Counted from the first letter of the stretch, positions 8,850 through 17,673 are shown. The stretch is DNA of 64,000 nt from Streptomyces flavofungini (GCF_014650815.1 NZ_BMVR01000005.1:434001-498000); one strand, 5' to 3'. The notes: generated by a model not told the origin, from the letters alone. Program-made: numbers and translations.

Positions 8850-9272
8850 GTGAGCCACCTTCAGCAGAGTCACCTCAAAGGCCTGCTCGACATGGTCGGC
8901 CAACTCACCGAGCAGGCACAGGCCGGACTGGCGACCGACACCGAGGCGGCGCGCGTCTTCCTCGCGGTCTACTCCGGCTTCCTCATCGAGACCGGCACGG
9001 GCATCCGCTGGATCCTGGAACCGAACCTGATCGAGCACGCCACCGACGTCATCCGGCACAGCGCCCCCGACGCCGGTCCGGCCTGCGCGGACCTGGCCGC
9101 CCGGCTCCTCGCCACCCTGTGGGCGAGCTGCGTCCTCGCGGGCGTCGACACCGAGGACTGGGCCCGTGAGGCACCCGAACTGCCCGCGATCTGTGTCCGG
9201 ATGGCGGGTTTCCTCTCCGGAGAGCGGGAAGCCTCCCCGGAGAACCGGGACGAAGACGTGGGTGGCAACTGA
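8850..9272 (+). CDS. Hypothetical protein, TetR-C-like helical
   Basis: A protein of about 140 residues that I do not recognise. It is helical and acidic, with stretches such as HLKGLLDMVGQLTEQAQ and AARVFLAVYSGFLIETG. It lacks a signal peptide or HTH. The helices resemble the ligand-binding half of TetR-type regulators, but no DNA-binding part is encoded upstream. GTG at 8850 follows GGCGGGGG; an ATG at 8790 would add 20 residues whose DNA lies right after the fruA terminator. It could be a small regulator partner or a remnant. Confidence 0.5.
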   Translation: MSHLQQSHLKGLLDMVGQLTEQAQAGLATDTEAARVFLAVYSGFLIETGTGIRWILEPNLIEHATDVIRHSAPDAGPACADLAARLLATLWASCVLAGVDTEDWAREAPELPAICVRMAGFLSGEREASPENRDEDVGGN

Positions 9273-9386
9273 CGGTTCGGTACGAGGTGCACGAGGTGAC
9301 TGACAAGTGCGAGATGCGTCACTTCAGGACCAAAGGCCCATTAACGCCTCTGTTGTAGATCCGGCCGCTGTTGTCTACTGAGCGGC

Positions 9387-9638
9387 ATGTTCCAGGGTGC
9401 ATCGATCGTTCAGCAGACAGGCGTGGCCCTGCTCGCCGCGGTGACCGCGATCTGGGCCGTCACGTTCCTGCACGTGCAGCGCCGCCGTGCGGCCGAACTC
9501 GCGACTCCGAGCAGCCCATCGCTCGGCTCGCTGCCGGTCCAGTCGGGACCGCCGCGCGCGGAGTCCGTCGAGCTGACCCCGGACGAGCGCGCCGCGTTCG
9601 CCGGTCTGATACGCCAATTCGGCCGCGGCCGGGCCTAG
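9387..9638 (+). CDS. Small single-pass membrane protein, unknown
   Basis: An 83-residue protein with one N-terminal hydrophobic helix (VALLAAVTAIWAVTFLHV, about 11-29), then basic HVQRRR, a Ser/Pro linker and a charged C-terminus (LTPDERAAFAGLIRQFGRG). The positive-inside rule puts the tail in the cytoplasm. No family recognised. It stands alone between the hypothetical protein at 8850 and a converging gene. Confidence 0.55.
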   Translation: MFQGASIVQQTGVALLAAVTAIWAVTFLHVQRRRAAELATPSSPSLGSLPVQSGPPRAESVELTPDERAAFAGLIRQFGRGRA

Positions 9639-9708
9639 GGCCGGTCCGATGGGTCGGCGCGGCGTCGCGGCCCTGGTGGACCTAGCGGCGCCCGCGGCCC
9701 TGGTGGAC

Positions 9709-10482
9709 CTAGCGGGACCTGGTCGCCGGATGCGACCGCGCCCGGCGCGTCATCGCCGACCGCGCCGCGCGCTCGCTGGTGTACACCTCGCACATGTGCC
9801 GGCCGTCGGACGTCGCCGTGTGCTCGACCTCCCAGAGGCTGACCTCGGAGCCGTCGAACAGCAGGAACGCGTGCTCGTACAGCGAGAAGCCGAGCCGGGT
9901 CTCGCCGCTGAGGCCGGTGCGGCCGAAGGCCTGCGTGATCTGGTGGGCGAACGCCGAGCGCAGCAGTCTCGCCGTGTCGTCGCCGGGCCGGTCCGGGCCC
10001 GCCGGGTTCTCCGCGCGGCGCAGCAGTCTGCGGGCGTGGTCGGCGGAGTCGTCCGGCACGTACGTGTGCCGGGGCTCGTGCGGCGGGGCGGCCTGCAGGA
10101 CGACGGGCAGGTCGCTCGCGGGGGTGTCCGGCGGGAGCGGCAGGCGGGCGGTCGCGACCCCTGCCTCCTCCTCGTCCAGATACAGCTCGTACTGCGCGTG
10201 GCTGCCGGGGCCTGTGTTGTGCGCCAACTCCCAGAGGGTGAGCGCCTGACCGTCGGCGAGCAGCCAGGTGTGGCGGTACGTCTCGCGGTGCAGGCCCGCG
10301 CTGTGGTGCGCGGAGTGCAGCGAACTGTCGTACGCCAACGCCCGCTCCAGGCGCCGTATGGCCTCGTCCGGCAGGTCGAAGGAGTTCAGGGCGCGGCTGA
10401 GCAGTCGCTCGAGGTGCTCCTCGGGGGAGGCAGGCTCGGACGACTCAGGTGGTTCGTACGCTGTCTCGTACGGAACGCTCAC
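9709..10482 (-). CDS. DUF6227-like Streptomyces protein
   Basis: A soluble protein of 257 residues (from GTG 10482) or longer (ATG at 10515 or 10590). I recall this type as the Streptomyces-specific DUF6227 family; function unknown. Two similar halves each contain a [HS]xxHxxxL-type segment followed by LxDGxxLxLWELxHN (about 70-90) and LFDGSEVSLWEVEHT (about 215-230), suggesting an internal duplication. GGGAG sits about 7 nt before GTG 10482. The N-terminus is Pro/Glu-rich. Confidence 0.7.
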   Translation of the reverse strand: MSVPYETAYEPPESSEPASPEEHLERLLSRALNSFDLPDEAIRRLERALAYDSSLHSAHHSAGLHRETYRHTWLLADGQALTLWELAHNTGPGSHAQYELYLDEEEAGVATARLPLPPDTPASDLPVVLQAAPPHEPRHTYVPDDSADHARRLLRRAENPAGPDRPGDDTARLLRSAFAHQITQAFGRTGLSGETRLGFSLYEHAFLLFDGSEVSLWEVEHTATSDGRHMCEVYTSERAARSAMTRRARSHPATRSR

Positions 10483-10580
10483 GGATACTCCCGGATGCTT
10501 CCGGCGTTGCTGCATGTCACCTTGTGCGTGCATACCGTAGCCCCTGGGTCCGACATCATGTCCGGGAACGGGAAAACGAT

Positions 10581-10611
10581 CGAGCCGCACGGCAAGTTCC
10601 CGTGCGGCTCG
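10581..10611 (-). terminator. Terminator of the L,D-transpeptidase gene
   Basis: CGAGCCGCACGG (10581-10592) pairs perfectly with CCGTGCGGCTCG (10600-10611). The hairpin lies 19 bp beyond the 3' end of the minus-strand transpeptidase gene. Confidence 0.75.
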
Positions 10612-10629
10612 GCTCGTTGACGCGTGAAA

Positions 10630-11865
10630 TCAGGCGGCGCTGCCCGCCGTCCACTCGCTCCAGGACATGTTCCAACCGTTCAGGCCGTTGTCCGGGGAGA
10701 TCGTCTTGTCCGGCGAGCCCTTGACCGTCACGACGTCCCCGACGAGGGAGTTGTCGAAGAACCACTTGGCGACGGTGTCGCCCTGCGCGCCCTGGACGTC
10801 ACGGAGGCCGACGCAGCCGTGGCTGGTGTTGGCGCTGCCGAAGATGGAGGGGGAGCTCCAGTAGTTGCCGTGGATGAAGGTGCCGGACGTCGAAAGACGC
10901 ATGGCGTGCGGTACGTCCTTGATGTCGTACTCGCCGCCGAAGCCGACCGTCGAGCCGTTCATCCGCGTCTGCGTGAACTTCTCCGAGATCACCATCTGCC
11001 CGTTGTACGTGGGGTTCTCGGGGCTGCCCGCGGAGATCGGGATGGTCTTGACGACCTTGCCGTCGCGCTCGACCGTCATGGTCCGCGCCTTCACGTCGAC
11101 GGTGGAGACCTGGGCGCGACCGACGGTGAACGTGACCGTCTTGTCCTGCACGCCGGTCGCGTTCGCCGCGCCCTTCACGCCGTCCAGCTCGATCTTCATC
11201 GTCACCTTGGAGCCGGACTTCCAGTACTCCTGCGGTCGGAAGTCCAGGCGCTGGTTGCCGAACCAGTGGCCGACGACCTTCTGGCCGCTGCTGGAGCTGA
11301 CCGTGATGTGCGACTGCACGGCCTTCTTGTCGGTGATCGCCTTGTCGAAGGTGAAGGACACCGGCATGCCCGCGCCGACCGTGGTGCCGCCGTCGGGCGT
11401 GTACGAGCCGATGAAGCTGTTGGCGTTCGACACCGTCGTGAACGTGGCGTTCTCCGTGGCCGGGCGCCCGTCGGAGTCCTTGGCGTTCGCGGTGACCTTG
11501 TACTTCGTCCCGCGCTCCAGCTGCGCCTTCGGCTTCCAGGTGCCGCCGTCGGCGGATATGGAGCCCTCGACGGCCGAGCCGGACGTCACGTCCGTCATCT
11601 TCACGTCCGTGAGCTTGCCGTCCTTGACCTTCACCCCGGTGGCGTTGATCGAGGCGTCGGTCGCGCCGTCCTTGGACGAGATGGCGATGCGCGCGCCGGA
11701 CGCGTCCTTCGACGTGTCCGACTTCTTGTCGCCCTTGGCATCGGCGTCGCCGCCGCAGGCCGAGAGGGTCAGCGCGCCGACGGCCGCGAGCGCCGCTGTC
11801 GCCAGCAGTACCCGCCGACGGCGACGGGGCTGAGGCTGCTGCGCTGCTGTGTCCGGCGTTGTCAC
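10630..11865 (-). CDS. Lipoprotein L,D-transpeptidase (Ig-like + YkuD)
   Basis: A 411-residue exported enzyme that makes 3-3 peptidoglycan cross-links from tetrapeptide donors. It has a basic N-terminus (RRRRR), a hydrophobic stretch and the lipobox LSAC with Cys37. Two Ig-like domains follow (about 60-260). The YkuD domain (about 265-385) carries the HG...SHGC active-site motif (His349, Cys351). The layout matches mycobacterial LdtMt2. GTG 11865 is preferred over an earlier start because GGAG lies about 10 nt upstream and the lipobox then falls at a normal distance. Confidence 0.93.
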   Translation of the reverse strand: MTTPDTAAQQPQPRRRRRVLLATAALAAVGALTLSACGGDADAKGDKKSDTSKDASGARIAISSKDGATDASINATGVKVKDGKLTDVKMTDVTSGSAVEGSISADGGTWKPKAQLERGTKYKVTANAKDSDGRPATENATFTTVSNANSFIGSYTPDGGTTVGAGMPVSFTFDKAITDKKAVQSHITVSSSSGQKVVGHWFGNQRLDFRPQEYWKSGSKVTMKIELDGVKGAANATGVQDKTVTFTVGRAQVSTVDVKARTMTVERDGKVVKTIPISAGSPENPTYNGQMVISEKFTQTRMNGSTVGFGGEYDIKDVPHAMRLSTSGTFIHGNYWSSPSIFGSANTSHGCVGLRDVQGAQGDTVAKWFFDNSLVGDVVTVKGSPDKTISPDNGLNGWNMSWSEWTAGSAA

Positions 11866-12028
11866 GAGCTGCTCCAAGTGCGTCGTCTGGTCCAGTACGG
11901 GTAAAGAGAGCCCCGGCGACGGATTGGTTCCGGCGCGGGCGTGTGAGTGCAGGCACACCAGGGCGCCCCCGTACGACGCTAACAACACTTGATTAAAAGG
12001 GACTTAATATCCTTTGCTGATGATGGAG
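11866..12028. promoter_or_regulatory. Upstream region of the L,D-transpeptidase gene
   Basis: Unusually A+T-rich for this genome around 11980-12025 (AACAACACTTGATTAAAAGG and neighbouring TTAATATCC). It lies before the minus-strand transpeptidase gene and after the P1-peptidase stop, so it probably carries the transpeptidase promoter. I could not fix a -35/-10 pair. Confidence 0.4.
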
Positions 12029-13177
12029 CTATTGCTGGTAAAGATCCCGGTATGCGAGGAATGTTCCTCCCGGGGTCTCCACCGACTCCGCCGCGAGCAG
12101 CGCCCCGACGATCGCCCGCGTGACCATGTCCGCGCCCGCCGCGAGGACCTCGTTCAGGGCCAGCGGATCGGCCTCGGCCAGCGACCGGGCGCCGGTCGAC
12201 AGGGCGAACACCGTGTCGCCGTCGTTCAGCAGGTGCACCGGCCGCACGGCCCGGGCCATGCCGTCGTGCGACGTGCCCGCGAGCTTCTGCGCCTGCGCCT
12301 TGGTCAGCGCCGCGTCGGTGGCGACGACGGCCAGCGTGGTGTTCAGCGGCGGCGCCACGTTTCGCGCGGCGGCCTCGGCAAGCCGCCGCCGAGCGGCCGC
12401 GTGCACCTCGGGCGAGGGCGGCACCACGATGTCGGCGTCGGCGGCGTCGGCGTTGTCCTCGGTGCCGGTGCCGGTGCCGGTGCCGGTGCCGGTGCCGGTG
12501 CCGACTGCGCTGTCCTCAGCGCCGGTGCCGAAGAACTGCCCGTACAGCACCCCCGTCCGCGGATCGATCCCCGACCCCGCCGCGTTCGCCACCACGAGCG
12601 CGGCCACCGTGATCCCCGAGGCCAGCACCGTGCTCGCCGTCCCGACCCCGCCCTTGACCTGCCCGACCACCGCCCCGATGCCCGCGCCCACCGCGCCCAC
12701 GGCCACCGCGTGCCCGCTCTCCCTGGCCGCCGCGTCCACCACCGCCGCCCGGCCCGTCGCCGCGTCCGGCCGCGCCCCGAAGTCGCCCCCGCGCCCCAGG
12801 TCGAACACGCACGCCGCGGGCACCACCGGCACCACATGCGCCGGATCCGGCCCGACCCGCACCCCGCGCCCCCGCTCCTCCAGCCACGCCATCACCCCGC
12901 CCGCCGCGTCGAGCCCGTACGCGCTGCCGCCCGTCAGGACCACCGCCTCCACCCGCTGCACCAGGTTCCGCGGGTCCAACGCGTCCGTCTCCCGGGTACC
13001 GGGGCCGCCGCCGCGCACATCCACCGCCGCGACCGCCCCGCCCTCGGGCGCCAGCACGACCGTCGTGCCGGAGAGCCAGCCGTCACCCAGGCGCCCCGCG
13101 TGCCCGACCCGCAGCCCGGCCACATCGGTCAGCCCGCCGGCCCGCCCGGATTCCGTCGGTACGTCACGTGTCGTCAT
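12029..13177 (-). CDS. P1-family self-cleaving hydrolase (DmpA/NylC type)
   Basis: A 382-residue N-terminal-nucleophile-like hydrolase of the P1/S58 family (aminopeptidase DmpA, nylon-oligomer hydrolase NylC). GLTDVAGLRVGH at the start and LTGGSAYGLDAAGGVMAWLEE (about 81-101, broken by the domain) are family blocks. PPLNTTLAVVATDAAL places the expected autocleavage between Asn279 and Thr280, as in NylC. Residues 226-239 are a (Gly-Thr)7 tract in the linker just before this site. The natural substrate is unknown. An isolated gene with no obvious operon partner. Confidence 0.85.
   Translation of the reverse strand: MTTRDVPTESGRAGGLTDVAGLRVGHAGRLGDGWLSGTTVVLAPEGGAVAAVDVRGGGPGTRETDALDPRNLVQRVEAVVLTGGSAYGLDAAGGVMAWLEERGRGVRVGPDPAHVVPVVPAACVFDLGRGGDFGARPDAATGRAAVVDAAARESGHAVAVGAVGAGIGAVVGQVKGGVGTASTVLASGITVAALVVANAAGSGIDPRTGVLYGQFFGTGAEDSAVGTGTGTGTGTGTGTEDNADAADADIVVPPSPEVHAAARRRLAEAAARNVAPPLNTTLAVVATDAALTKAQAQKLAGTSHDGMARAVRPVHLLNDGDTVFALSTGARSLAEADPLALNEVLAAGADMVTRAIVGALLAAESVETPGGTFLAYRDLYQQ
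12461..12502 (-). repeat. (GGTGCC)7 coding microsatellite
   Basis: Seven identical 6-bp units encode Gly-Thr seven times within the P1-family hydrolase. Absence of synonymous variation points to recent slippage. Copy-number changes would keep the frame. Confidence 0.9.
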
Positions 13178-13288
13178 ACGGCATGCGTATCACGCGTGTT
13201 GACAGTGCCCCGCGACGGCGCCCACGCGACCGCACCCGTGTGGCAGCGCCCACGCGGCCGCACCCGCGCGACGGCGCCCACGCAACGC
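13178..13288. repeat. Imperfect repeats between P1 hydrolase and ltrA
   Basis: GCGCCCACGCG followed by CCGCACCCG occurs twice, plus partial copies of GACGGCGCCCACGC, in about 85 bp. No hairpin with a strong stem. The region is the 3' flank of ltrA and the 5' flank of the P1 gene. Confidence 0.5.
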
Positions 13289-14503
13289 TCACGCTGCCTC
13301 GGCCCGCACCATCCGCGACGTGAGCGTCACCCCGGTCACCACCGCCAGGGCCGCGACGATCCCCGCCGCGAACACCGCCCAGCGGCCCGCGAAGGTGCAC
13401 GCCAGCACCGCCAACGCCGTCACCGGAAGCACCAGTTGCTGAGCGAGCCCCACCTTGAAGAAGCGCGAGTGCAGCAGCCACACCGTGAACAGGTACACCG
13501 CCGCCGGGATCGTCACCGCCGCCGATGCCGCCGTCTCCGAGATGTGCGCCTTGCCGACGGCCTGCTCCACCGCGACCTCGATGCCCGCCCCGATCGCCGC
13601 CGCCGACGCGAAGATCACGAAGTGTCCGTAACCCCACAGGAACGCCTGGCTGTTGGAGCGCAGATGGCCGTGGATCGGCACCACGAAGTAGATCCACCAG
13701 GCGGCGAAGACCAGGAGGAGCCCGCCCGCGGCGATGGGCAGGACCTCGCCGAGCGCGTCGTTCTCGTCGATGCCCGACTTCACAGCGACCGTCGCTGCGG
13801 CGATCGTCTCGCCGAGCACGATGATCGTGAAGAGGCCGTACCGCTCGGAGATGTGATGCGGGTGCCAGGGCGTCGTCCGGGTCCGCTCCGCCCACGTCGG
13901 CACCGCCATCTCGGCGACCACCATGACGAGGAACATCCACGCCCGCGCCCCCTCCGGCAGGAGCAGCAGCCCCAGCCAGCCGACCTGGCACAGCGCGACC
14001 CCGCCCGCGTACCGCAGCGCCGTGCGCCGCTCGGACCCCGTCGTCGAGGCCGCCGCCCGCAGCCACTGGGTGATCAGCGCGAGCCGCATGATCAGGTAGC
14101 CGAGCCAGACGACCAGGAACTCGTGGTCCTGGAAGGCCTTCGAGACCCCGGCCGCGAGCACCAGGACACCGGCGATCTGGACGAGCGTCACGACGCGGTA
14201 GAGCGTGTCGTCGTTGTCGTACGCCGACGCGAACCAGGTGAAGTTCATCCAGGCCCACCACATCGCGAAGAACACCATCGCGTAGTTGAGGACCCCCTCG
14301 CCCGGATGCCCCTCGGCGACCGCGTGCACCAACTGCACACCGGCCTGGGCGACCGCCACCACGAAGCACAGGTCGAAGAAGAGCTCCAGCGGTGTCGCGG
14401 CGCGGTGCTCCTCCTCGCGGCCGCGGGCGACCATCGGGCGCAGCGGGGGAGGTGGTGCGGGCGGTGCGGTCGCGGCACCCGGTGGGGGAGTGGTCGACGT
14501 CAT
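13289..14503 (-). CDS. Low temperature requirement protein A family (LtrA)
   Basis: A 404-residue multispanning membrane protein. Family blocks are visible: TPLELFFDLCFVVAVAQ near residue 40 and GEGVLNYAMVFFAMWWAWMN near 75, then RYGLFTIIVLGETI around 215. LtrA proteins were named in Listeria for growth in the cold; the biochemical role is unknown. ATG 14503 is used because the extra in-frame sequence upstream has no LtrA character. About 10 hydrophobic segments. Confidence 0.85.
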   Translation of the reverse strand: MTSTTPPPGAATAPPAPPPPLRPMVARGREEEHRAATPLELFFDLCFVVAVAQAGVQLVHAVAEGHPGEGVLNYAMVFFAMWWAWMNFTWFASAYDNDDTLYRVVTLVQIAGVLVLAAGVSKAFQDHEFLVVWLGYLIMRLALITQWLRAAASTTGSERRTALRYAGGVALCQVGWLGLLLLPEGARAWMFLVMVVAEMAVPTWAERTRTTPWHPHHISERYGLFTIIVLGETIAAATVAVKSGIDENDALGEVLPIAAGGLLLVFAAWWIYFVVPIHGHLRSNSQAFLWGYGHFVIFASAAAIGAGIEVAVEQAVGKAHISETAASAAVTIPAAVYLFTVWLLHSRFFKVGLAQQLVLPVTALAVLACTFAGRWAVFAAGIVAALAVVTGVTLTSRMVRAEAA

Positions 14504-14847
14504 GGGCCAACAACAGCAGAGCCCGGCGGCCCGTCCTCCCGCCGCGAGCCGTGTCGGCGCCGGAGCACCCGAGTGGGTGGTGGGAGCGTCCTGCGGCCGA
14601 CCCTCGACTTCGCCGACCGCCCTCGGCGGGGACTTCCCCCTCCGGGACACCCTCGCGCCGACCTCGCGGCAGGTGGCGACGGCCAAGGAGACCTTCGCCG
14701 CCCACGGCCTGCGGGCCGTCTGACGCCCCTCGCCGCCCCGGGAGTCCCAGCCGCCCCGGGAGTCCCCGCAGCCTCGGCCACCCCACCCCCTCCTGGCCCG
14801 CCCGCTCCCGGCCCACCCGTCGCCCCCGGCGGACGTACGCTGGAGGC
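14504..14847. other. Gene-poor spacer, ltrA to 72-aa ORF
   Basis: A 344-bp stretch. The only coding hint is a 73-codon + strand ORF (14502-14723) whose ATG overlaps the ltrA ATG head to head and ends in ATAKETFAAHGLRAV. It has no clear ribosome site and no recognisable family, so it is not called. A Pro/Gly-rich low-complexity patch (14740-14830) precedes TGGAGG and the next ATG. Confidence 0.4.
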
Positions 14848-15066
14848 ATGAGCACCGCCCCCGCCCCCGAACCGCGCGATCCGAAGGACGCGAAGCCCCG
14901 GCAGGACGCCAAGAACCCGGCGAACGCGCTGGTCTTCGACGACCCGCTGGCCCAGCAGTCCTCGGACGACACGGACCGTGGCTGGGGCGAGCGGCCGACG
15001 TCGTCCGGCGACAGCGCCGCCGACCTCGCCCGCTTCCTGGACGAGAAGCCGCCCCACCACATCTGA
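14848..15066 (+). CDS. Small acidic hydrophilic protein, unknown
   Basis: A 72-residue protein without cysteines, signal or membrane segment, rich in Asp, Pro and Lys (PRDPKDAKPRQDAK, LARFLDEKPPHHI). Probably partly disordered. TGGAGG immediately before ATG 14848 supports translation. No family recognised. It converges on mscL. Confidence 0.6.
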   Translation: MSTAPAPEPRDPKDAKPRQDAKNPANALVFDDPLAQQSSDDTDRGWGERPTSSGDSAADLARFLDEKPPHHI

Positions 15067-15121
15067 GCCCGCCAGCACCCCTGGGCCCACCAGGACCCCT
15101 GGGCCCACCAGGACCCCTGGG
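15067..15121. repeat. 18-bp tandem repeat between convergent genes
   Basis: About three copies of an 18-bp unit (CCCACCAGGACCCCTGGG) lie between the 72-aa ORF and mscL. Each unit contains CCAGGACCCCTGG, a small palindrome, so the array can fold into stems and may end transcription from both sides. Confidence 0.65.
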
Positions 15122-15643
15122 CTACAGCCCTGAGCCGCCCGGCCTGCCCGCGCCGCCGGACGCGTCGCCGCCCGGCCGGTCGTCCCCGCCGCTCCGCTGG
15201 GCGACCAGCGCGTCGCGGATCTCCTTGAGGACCTCCAGCTCCGAGACCTCGATGACCTCCTGCGTGCCTTCCTTCGCCGCCTGCCGCGCGGCCGCCTTGG
15301 CCAGATACTTCGCCATCGGCAGGACCATCAGGAAGTAGACGACCGCCGCGGTGATCACAAAGCTGAGGGTGGCGCTGAGCACCGAACCCCACAGGATCGG
15401 GATGCCGCTGACCGCCTCGCCGTTCTTCACCACGCAGGGCGATTTCAGGCACGAGCTGTAGTGGTCGAGATCCTTGGTGCCCATGGCGCCGACCAGCGGG
15501 TTGATGACGCCCTTCACCACCGAGTTCACGATGTTCGTGAACGCGGCGCCGATGACCACCGCGACCGCCAGGTCGACGACATTGCCGCGCGTCAGGAAGG
15601 CCTTGAAGCCCTGCAGGATGCCCGGATCCTTCTTCTCGCTCAC
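15122..15643 (-). CDS. mscL: Large-conductance mechanosensitive channel MscL
   Basis: A 173-residue membrane channel that opens under membrane tension and releases solutes on osmotic downshock. The N-terminal amphipathic segment (GILQGFKAFLTRGNVVDLAV, 8-27) and TM1 pore-lining AVAVVIGAAFTNIVNSVV are typical. The periplasmic loop has two cysteines (SSCLKSPCVVK), which could form a disulfide. TM2 (ATLSFVITAAVVYFLMVLP) is followed by a helical bundle (VSELEVLKEIRDAL) and an extra Gly/Asp-rich tail longer than in E. coli MscL. Confidence 0.95.
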   Translation of the reverse strand: MSEKKDPGILQGFKAFLTRGNVVDLAVAVVIGAAFTNIVNSVVKGVINPLVGAMGTKDLDHYSSCLKSPCVVKNGEAVSGIPILWGSVLSATLSFVITAAVVYFLMVLPMAKYLAKAAARQAAKEGTQEVIEVSELEVLKEIRDALVAQRSGGDDRPGGDASGGAGRPGGSGL

Positions 15644-15805
15644 TGCTGAGCCTTTCGTTGCATGTGCGGATTGTGCGGCAAACCGCCTCGCAACCTACGG
15701 CAGGGCGTGGCAGCCCTGTCCAATTCCATAACGCGAACGAGGGACTTGACAGGTGCTCAGGTGTGTCGTACTCGCCTCGGCCCCTCGGGCGGGTATGTAC
15801 CCGGC
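15644..15805. other. mscL upstream spacer
   Basis: A 162-bp region before mscL and after the 3' end of the SAF-domain gene. Both genes read leftward, so it may hold the mscL promoter. I see no strong motif or terminator-like stem. Confidence 0.3.
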
Positions 15806-16471
15806 TCATCGCAGCGTCACCGCGAGCCGCGCGGTCGCGCTCGCCCCGGCAAGCCGAGCCGCCGTCGCACGCGGCACCGCAAGGACGACCAAAGCCCCGC
15901 CCTCGGCCGCCGAGTCCGGAGAATCCGGCACCTCGGACACCCGCGCCCCGGCCGCGACCACCCGCGCCGCCCCACCTGGCCGCACCGAACCCGTCGCACC
16001 CGTCGCACCCGTCGAACCCGCCGAACCGACCCCCGTGCCGTCCACCCCCGCGCCACCCGCGGCCAAGACATCCACCCGGTCGCCCGGCCGCAGCAGCCGC
16101 ACCGTCGCCGCGTCCGCGATCCGCACCGGTGCCGTCACCAACCGGGCGGCCCGCCGCGCCCGTTGCGGTGCCGGGTCCTCGCCGTGCTCCCCGGCGGACA
16201 CGGGCGCCGCCGACCCCTGCGGCTGCGGCCGCCCGGACTCACGCGGCCCCGCGGTGACCAGCGCCGCCGCAGTCATCGCGAGGCCCGCGGCCAGCGCCCG
16301 CCGCCGGTGCCGCATCAGGCGCCGCAGCCGCTGCCGCCCACCGCGCACATGCAGCGGGGAGAAGTGCGGCACCTGACAGGGTGGCGGCGCCCCGCCGCCC
16401 CGCCCGGCCCCCGACTGTGCGGATGCGTGCGAAGGCGTACGTGATGAGGTGCGCGAAGGGCCCTGCGTCAT
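15806..16471 (-). CDS. SAF-domain secreted/membrane protein (RcpC/CpaB-like)
   Basis: A 221-residue protein with a basic, Ser/Gly-rich cytoplasmic N-terminus, one hydrophobic segment (RRRALAAGLAMTAAALVTAG, about 63-82) and an extracellular SAF-like fold. In that fold, ARRAARLVTAPVRIADAATVRLLRPGD is the part resembling FlgA/CpaB pilus-assembly chaperone domains. A short VGSAGSTGATGATGSV low-complexity insert (9-bp DNA repeats near 15984-16020) interrupts it. ATG 16471 has AGGTGG just upstream. The exact role is unknown. Confidence 0.7.
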   Translation of the reverse strand: MTQGPSRTSSRTPSHASAQSGAGRGGGAPPPCQVPHFSPLHVRGGRQRLRRLMRHRRRALAAGLAMTAAALVTAGPRESGRPQPQGSAAPVSAGEHGEDPAPQRARRAARLVTAPVRIADAATVRLLRPGDRVDVLAAGGAGVDGTGVGSAGSTGATGATGSVRPGGAARVVAAGARVSEVPDSPDSAAEGGALVVLAVPRATAARLAGASATARLAVTLR

Positions 16472-16709
16472 GACGACCACCACCTGCCGTGAGAAGTGCG
16501 GATCCCGGTCCGGATTCCGCTCTCACGATGCAGGCCCACGCCAGATCCCGCTGAGCCCCGTGCACTACTCGCCGGTTGTGGACAACTCCACCACCCGAAG
16601 GGGAAGTTCCACCCCGCACCGCCCCATCCCTCCCCAGCTCCGCCCTCCCCAGCTCCGCCCAGCCCAGCCCAGCCCAGCCCAGCCCAGCCCAGGCCCAGCC
16701 CAGCCTGGC
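16472..16709. repeat. Spacer with (CCCAG)n tract
   Basis: No gene recognised. Between about 16655 and 16705 the + strand is a run of roughly eight to ten CCCAG pentamers, preceded by CTCCGCCCTCCCCAG duplications. The 5-bp unit is a pure microsatellite outside a coding frame. It lies just past the 3' end of mtnP. Confidence 0.65.
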
Positions 16710-17561
16710 CTACGGCAGCCGAATCCCCGTCTCCAGCCCACCCAGCGCCCCCACACACAGACACTCCCGCTCCGCTTGCGCGGGCAGCCCCGCCACCGCG
16801 TCGAACAGCACCGGCCGGAGTCGGTCCACATTGGCGGCGAAGACCTCGAGCACCTCCTCGTGCGAGACGCCCTCGCCGGACTCGGCGCCCGCGTCGAGGT
16901 CCGTGACGAGGGTCAGCGAGGCGTAGCAGAGCTCCAGTTCACGGGCGAGGATCGCCTCGGGGTGGCCCGTCATGCCGACCACGGACCAGCCCTGCGCCGC
17001 GTACCAGCGCGACTCGGCGCGGGTCGAGAACCGCGGCCCCTCGATCACCACGAGCGTGCCGCCGTCCACCGGCTCCCAGTCGCGGCCGCGCGCGGCCTTG
17101 AGGGCGGCGGCACGGCCCGTCGGGCAGTAGGGGTCGGCCAGCGAGACGTGCACGACCTTCGGCACGGTGCCGTCGGCCAGCGGAAGGCCGTCGAAGTAGG
17201 TCTGCTGGCGGGACTGCGTACGGTCCACGAGCTGGTCGGGAACCAGGAGCGTGCCGGGGCCGTACTCGGGCCGCAGCCCGCCGACGGCGCACGGGGCGAG
17301 CACCTGGCGCACGCCCACGGAGCGCAACGCCCACAGGTTGGCGCGGTAGTTGATGCGGTGCGGCGGCAGATGGTGGTCGCGGCCGTGGCGTGGCAGGAAC
17401 GCGACCCGCCGCCCGGCGATCTCGCCGAGGAACAGGGAGTCGCTGGGCGAGCCGTAAGGGGTGTCGACGTGCACTTCGGTGACGTCGTCGAGGAAGGAGT
17501 AGAAGCCGGAGCCGCCGATGACACCGATCTCGGCCTGGGTCGCGTTCGCCGTATTCACCAT
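16710..17561 (-). CDS. mtnP: S-methyl-5'-thioadenosine phosphorylase
   Basis: Splits methylthioadenosine with phosphate into adenine and methylthioribose 1-phosphate, recycling the polyamine/SAM by-product. At 283 residues it fits the PNP/MTAP family: IGVIGGSGFYSF (about 12-23), FLPRHGRDHHLPPHRINYRAN (broken set, about 57-77, phosphate and substrate site), VVIEGPRFSTRAESRWY and VGMTGHPEAILARELELCYA. The MTAP-type GHPEA rather than the PNP Asn supports adenine specificity. ATG 17561 chosen over 17570. Confidence 0.9.
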   Translation of the reverse strand: MVNTANATQAEIGVIGGSGFYSFLDDVTEVHVDTPYGSPSDSLFLGEIAGRRVAFLPRHGRDHHLPPHRINYRANLWALRSVGVRQVLAPCAVGGLRPEYGPGTLLVPDQLVDRTQSRQQTYFDGLPLADGTVPKVVHVSLADPYCPTGRAAALKAARGRDWEPVDGGTLVVIEGPRFSTRAESRWYAAQGWSVVGMTGHPEAILARELELCYASLTLVTDLDAGAESGEGVSHEEVLEVFAANVDRLRPVLFDAVAGLPAQAERECLCVGALGGLETGIRLP

Positions 17562-17593
17562 GGCCAGCACAGTAGTCCGGCCCGAAAACGCCG

Positions 17594-17625
17594 AGGACCC
17601 CGCCGTCGTACGACAGCGGGGTCCT
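17594..17625 (-). terminator. Terminator of fmdB-like gene
   Basis: AGGACCCCGC (17594-17603) pairs with GCGGGGTCCT (17616-17625). The loop itself contains the palindrome GTCGTACGAC, extending the stem. It lies downstream of the minus-strand FmdB gene and upstream of mtnP. Confidence 0.75.
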
Positions 17626-17673
17626 GGGAAGAGCTGGGGTCCGGAGGAAACCGGGGTCCCTGAAGGGGCCTGG

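Noticed and set aside
9649..10620. Plus-strand ORF antisense to the DUF6227-like gene
   Set aside because: Arg/Gly/Val-rich composition of a shadow frame. The minus-strand protein has internal repeats and a ribosome site.
14502..14723. 73-codon plus-strand ORF starting head to head with ltrA
   Set aside because: The ATG overlaps the ltrA ATG, there is no ribosome site and no family; conservation would be needed to accept it.
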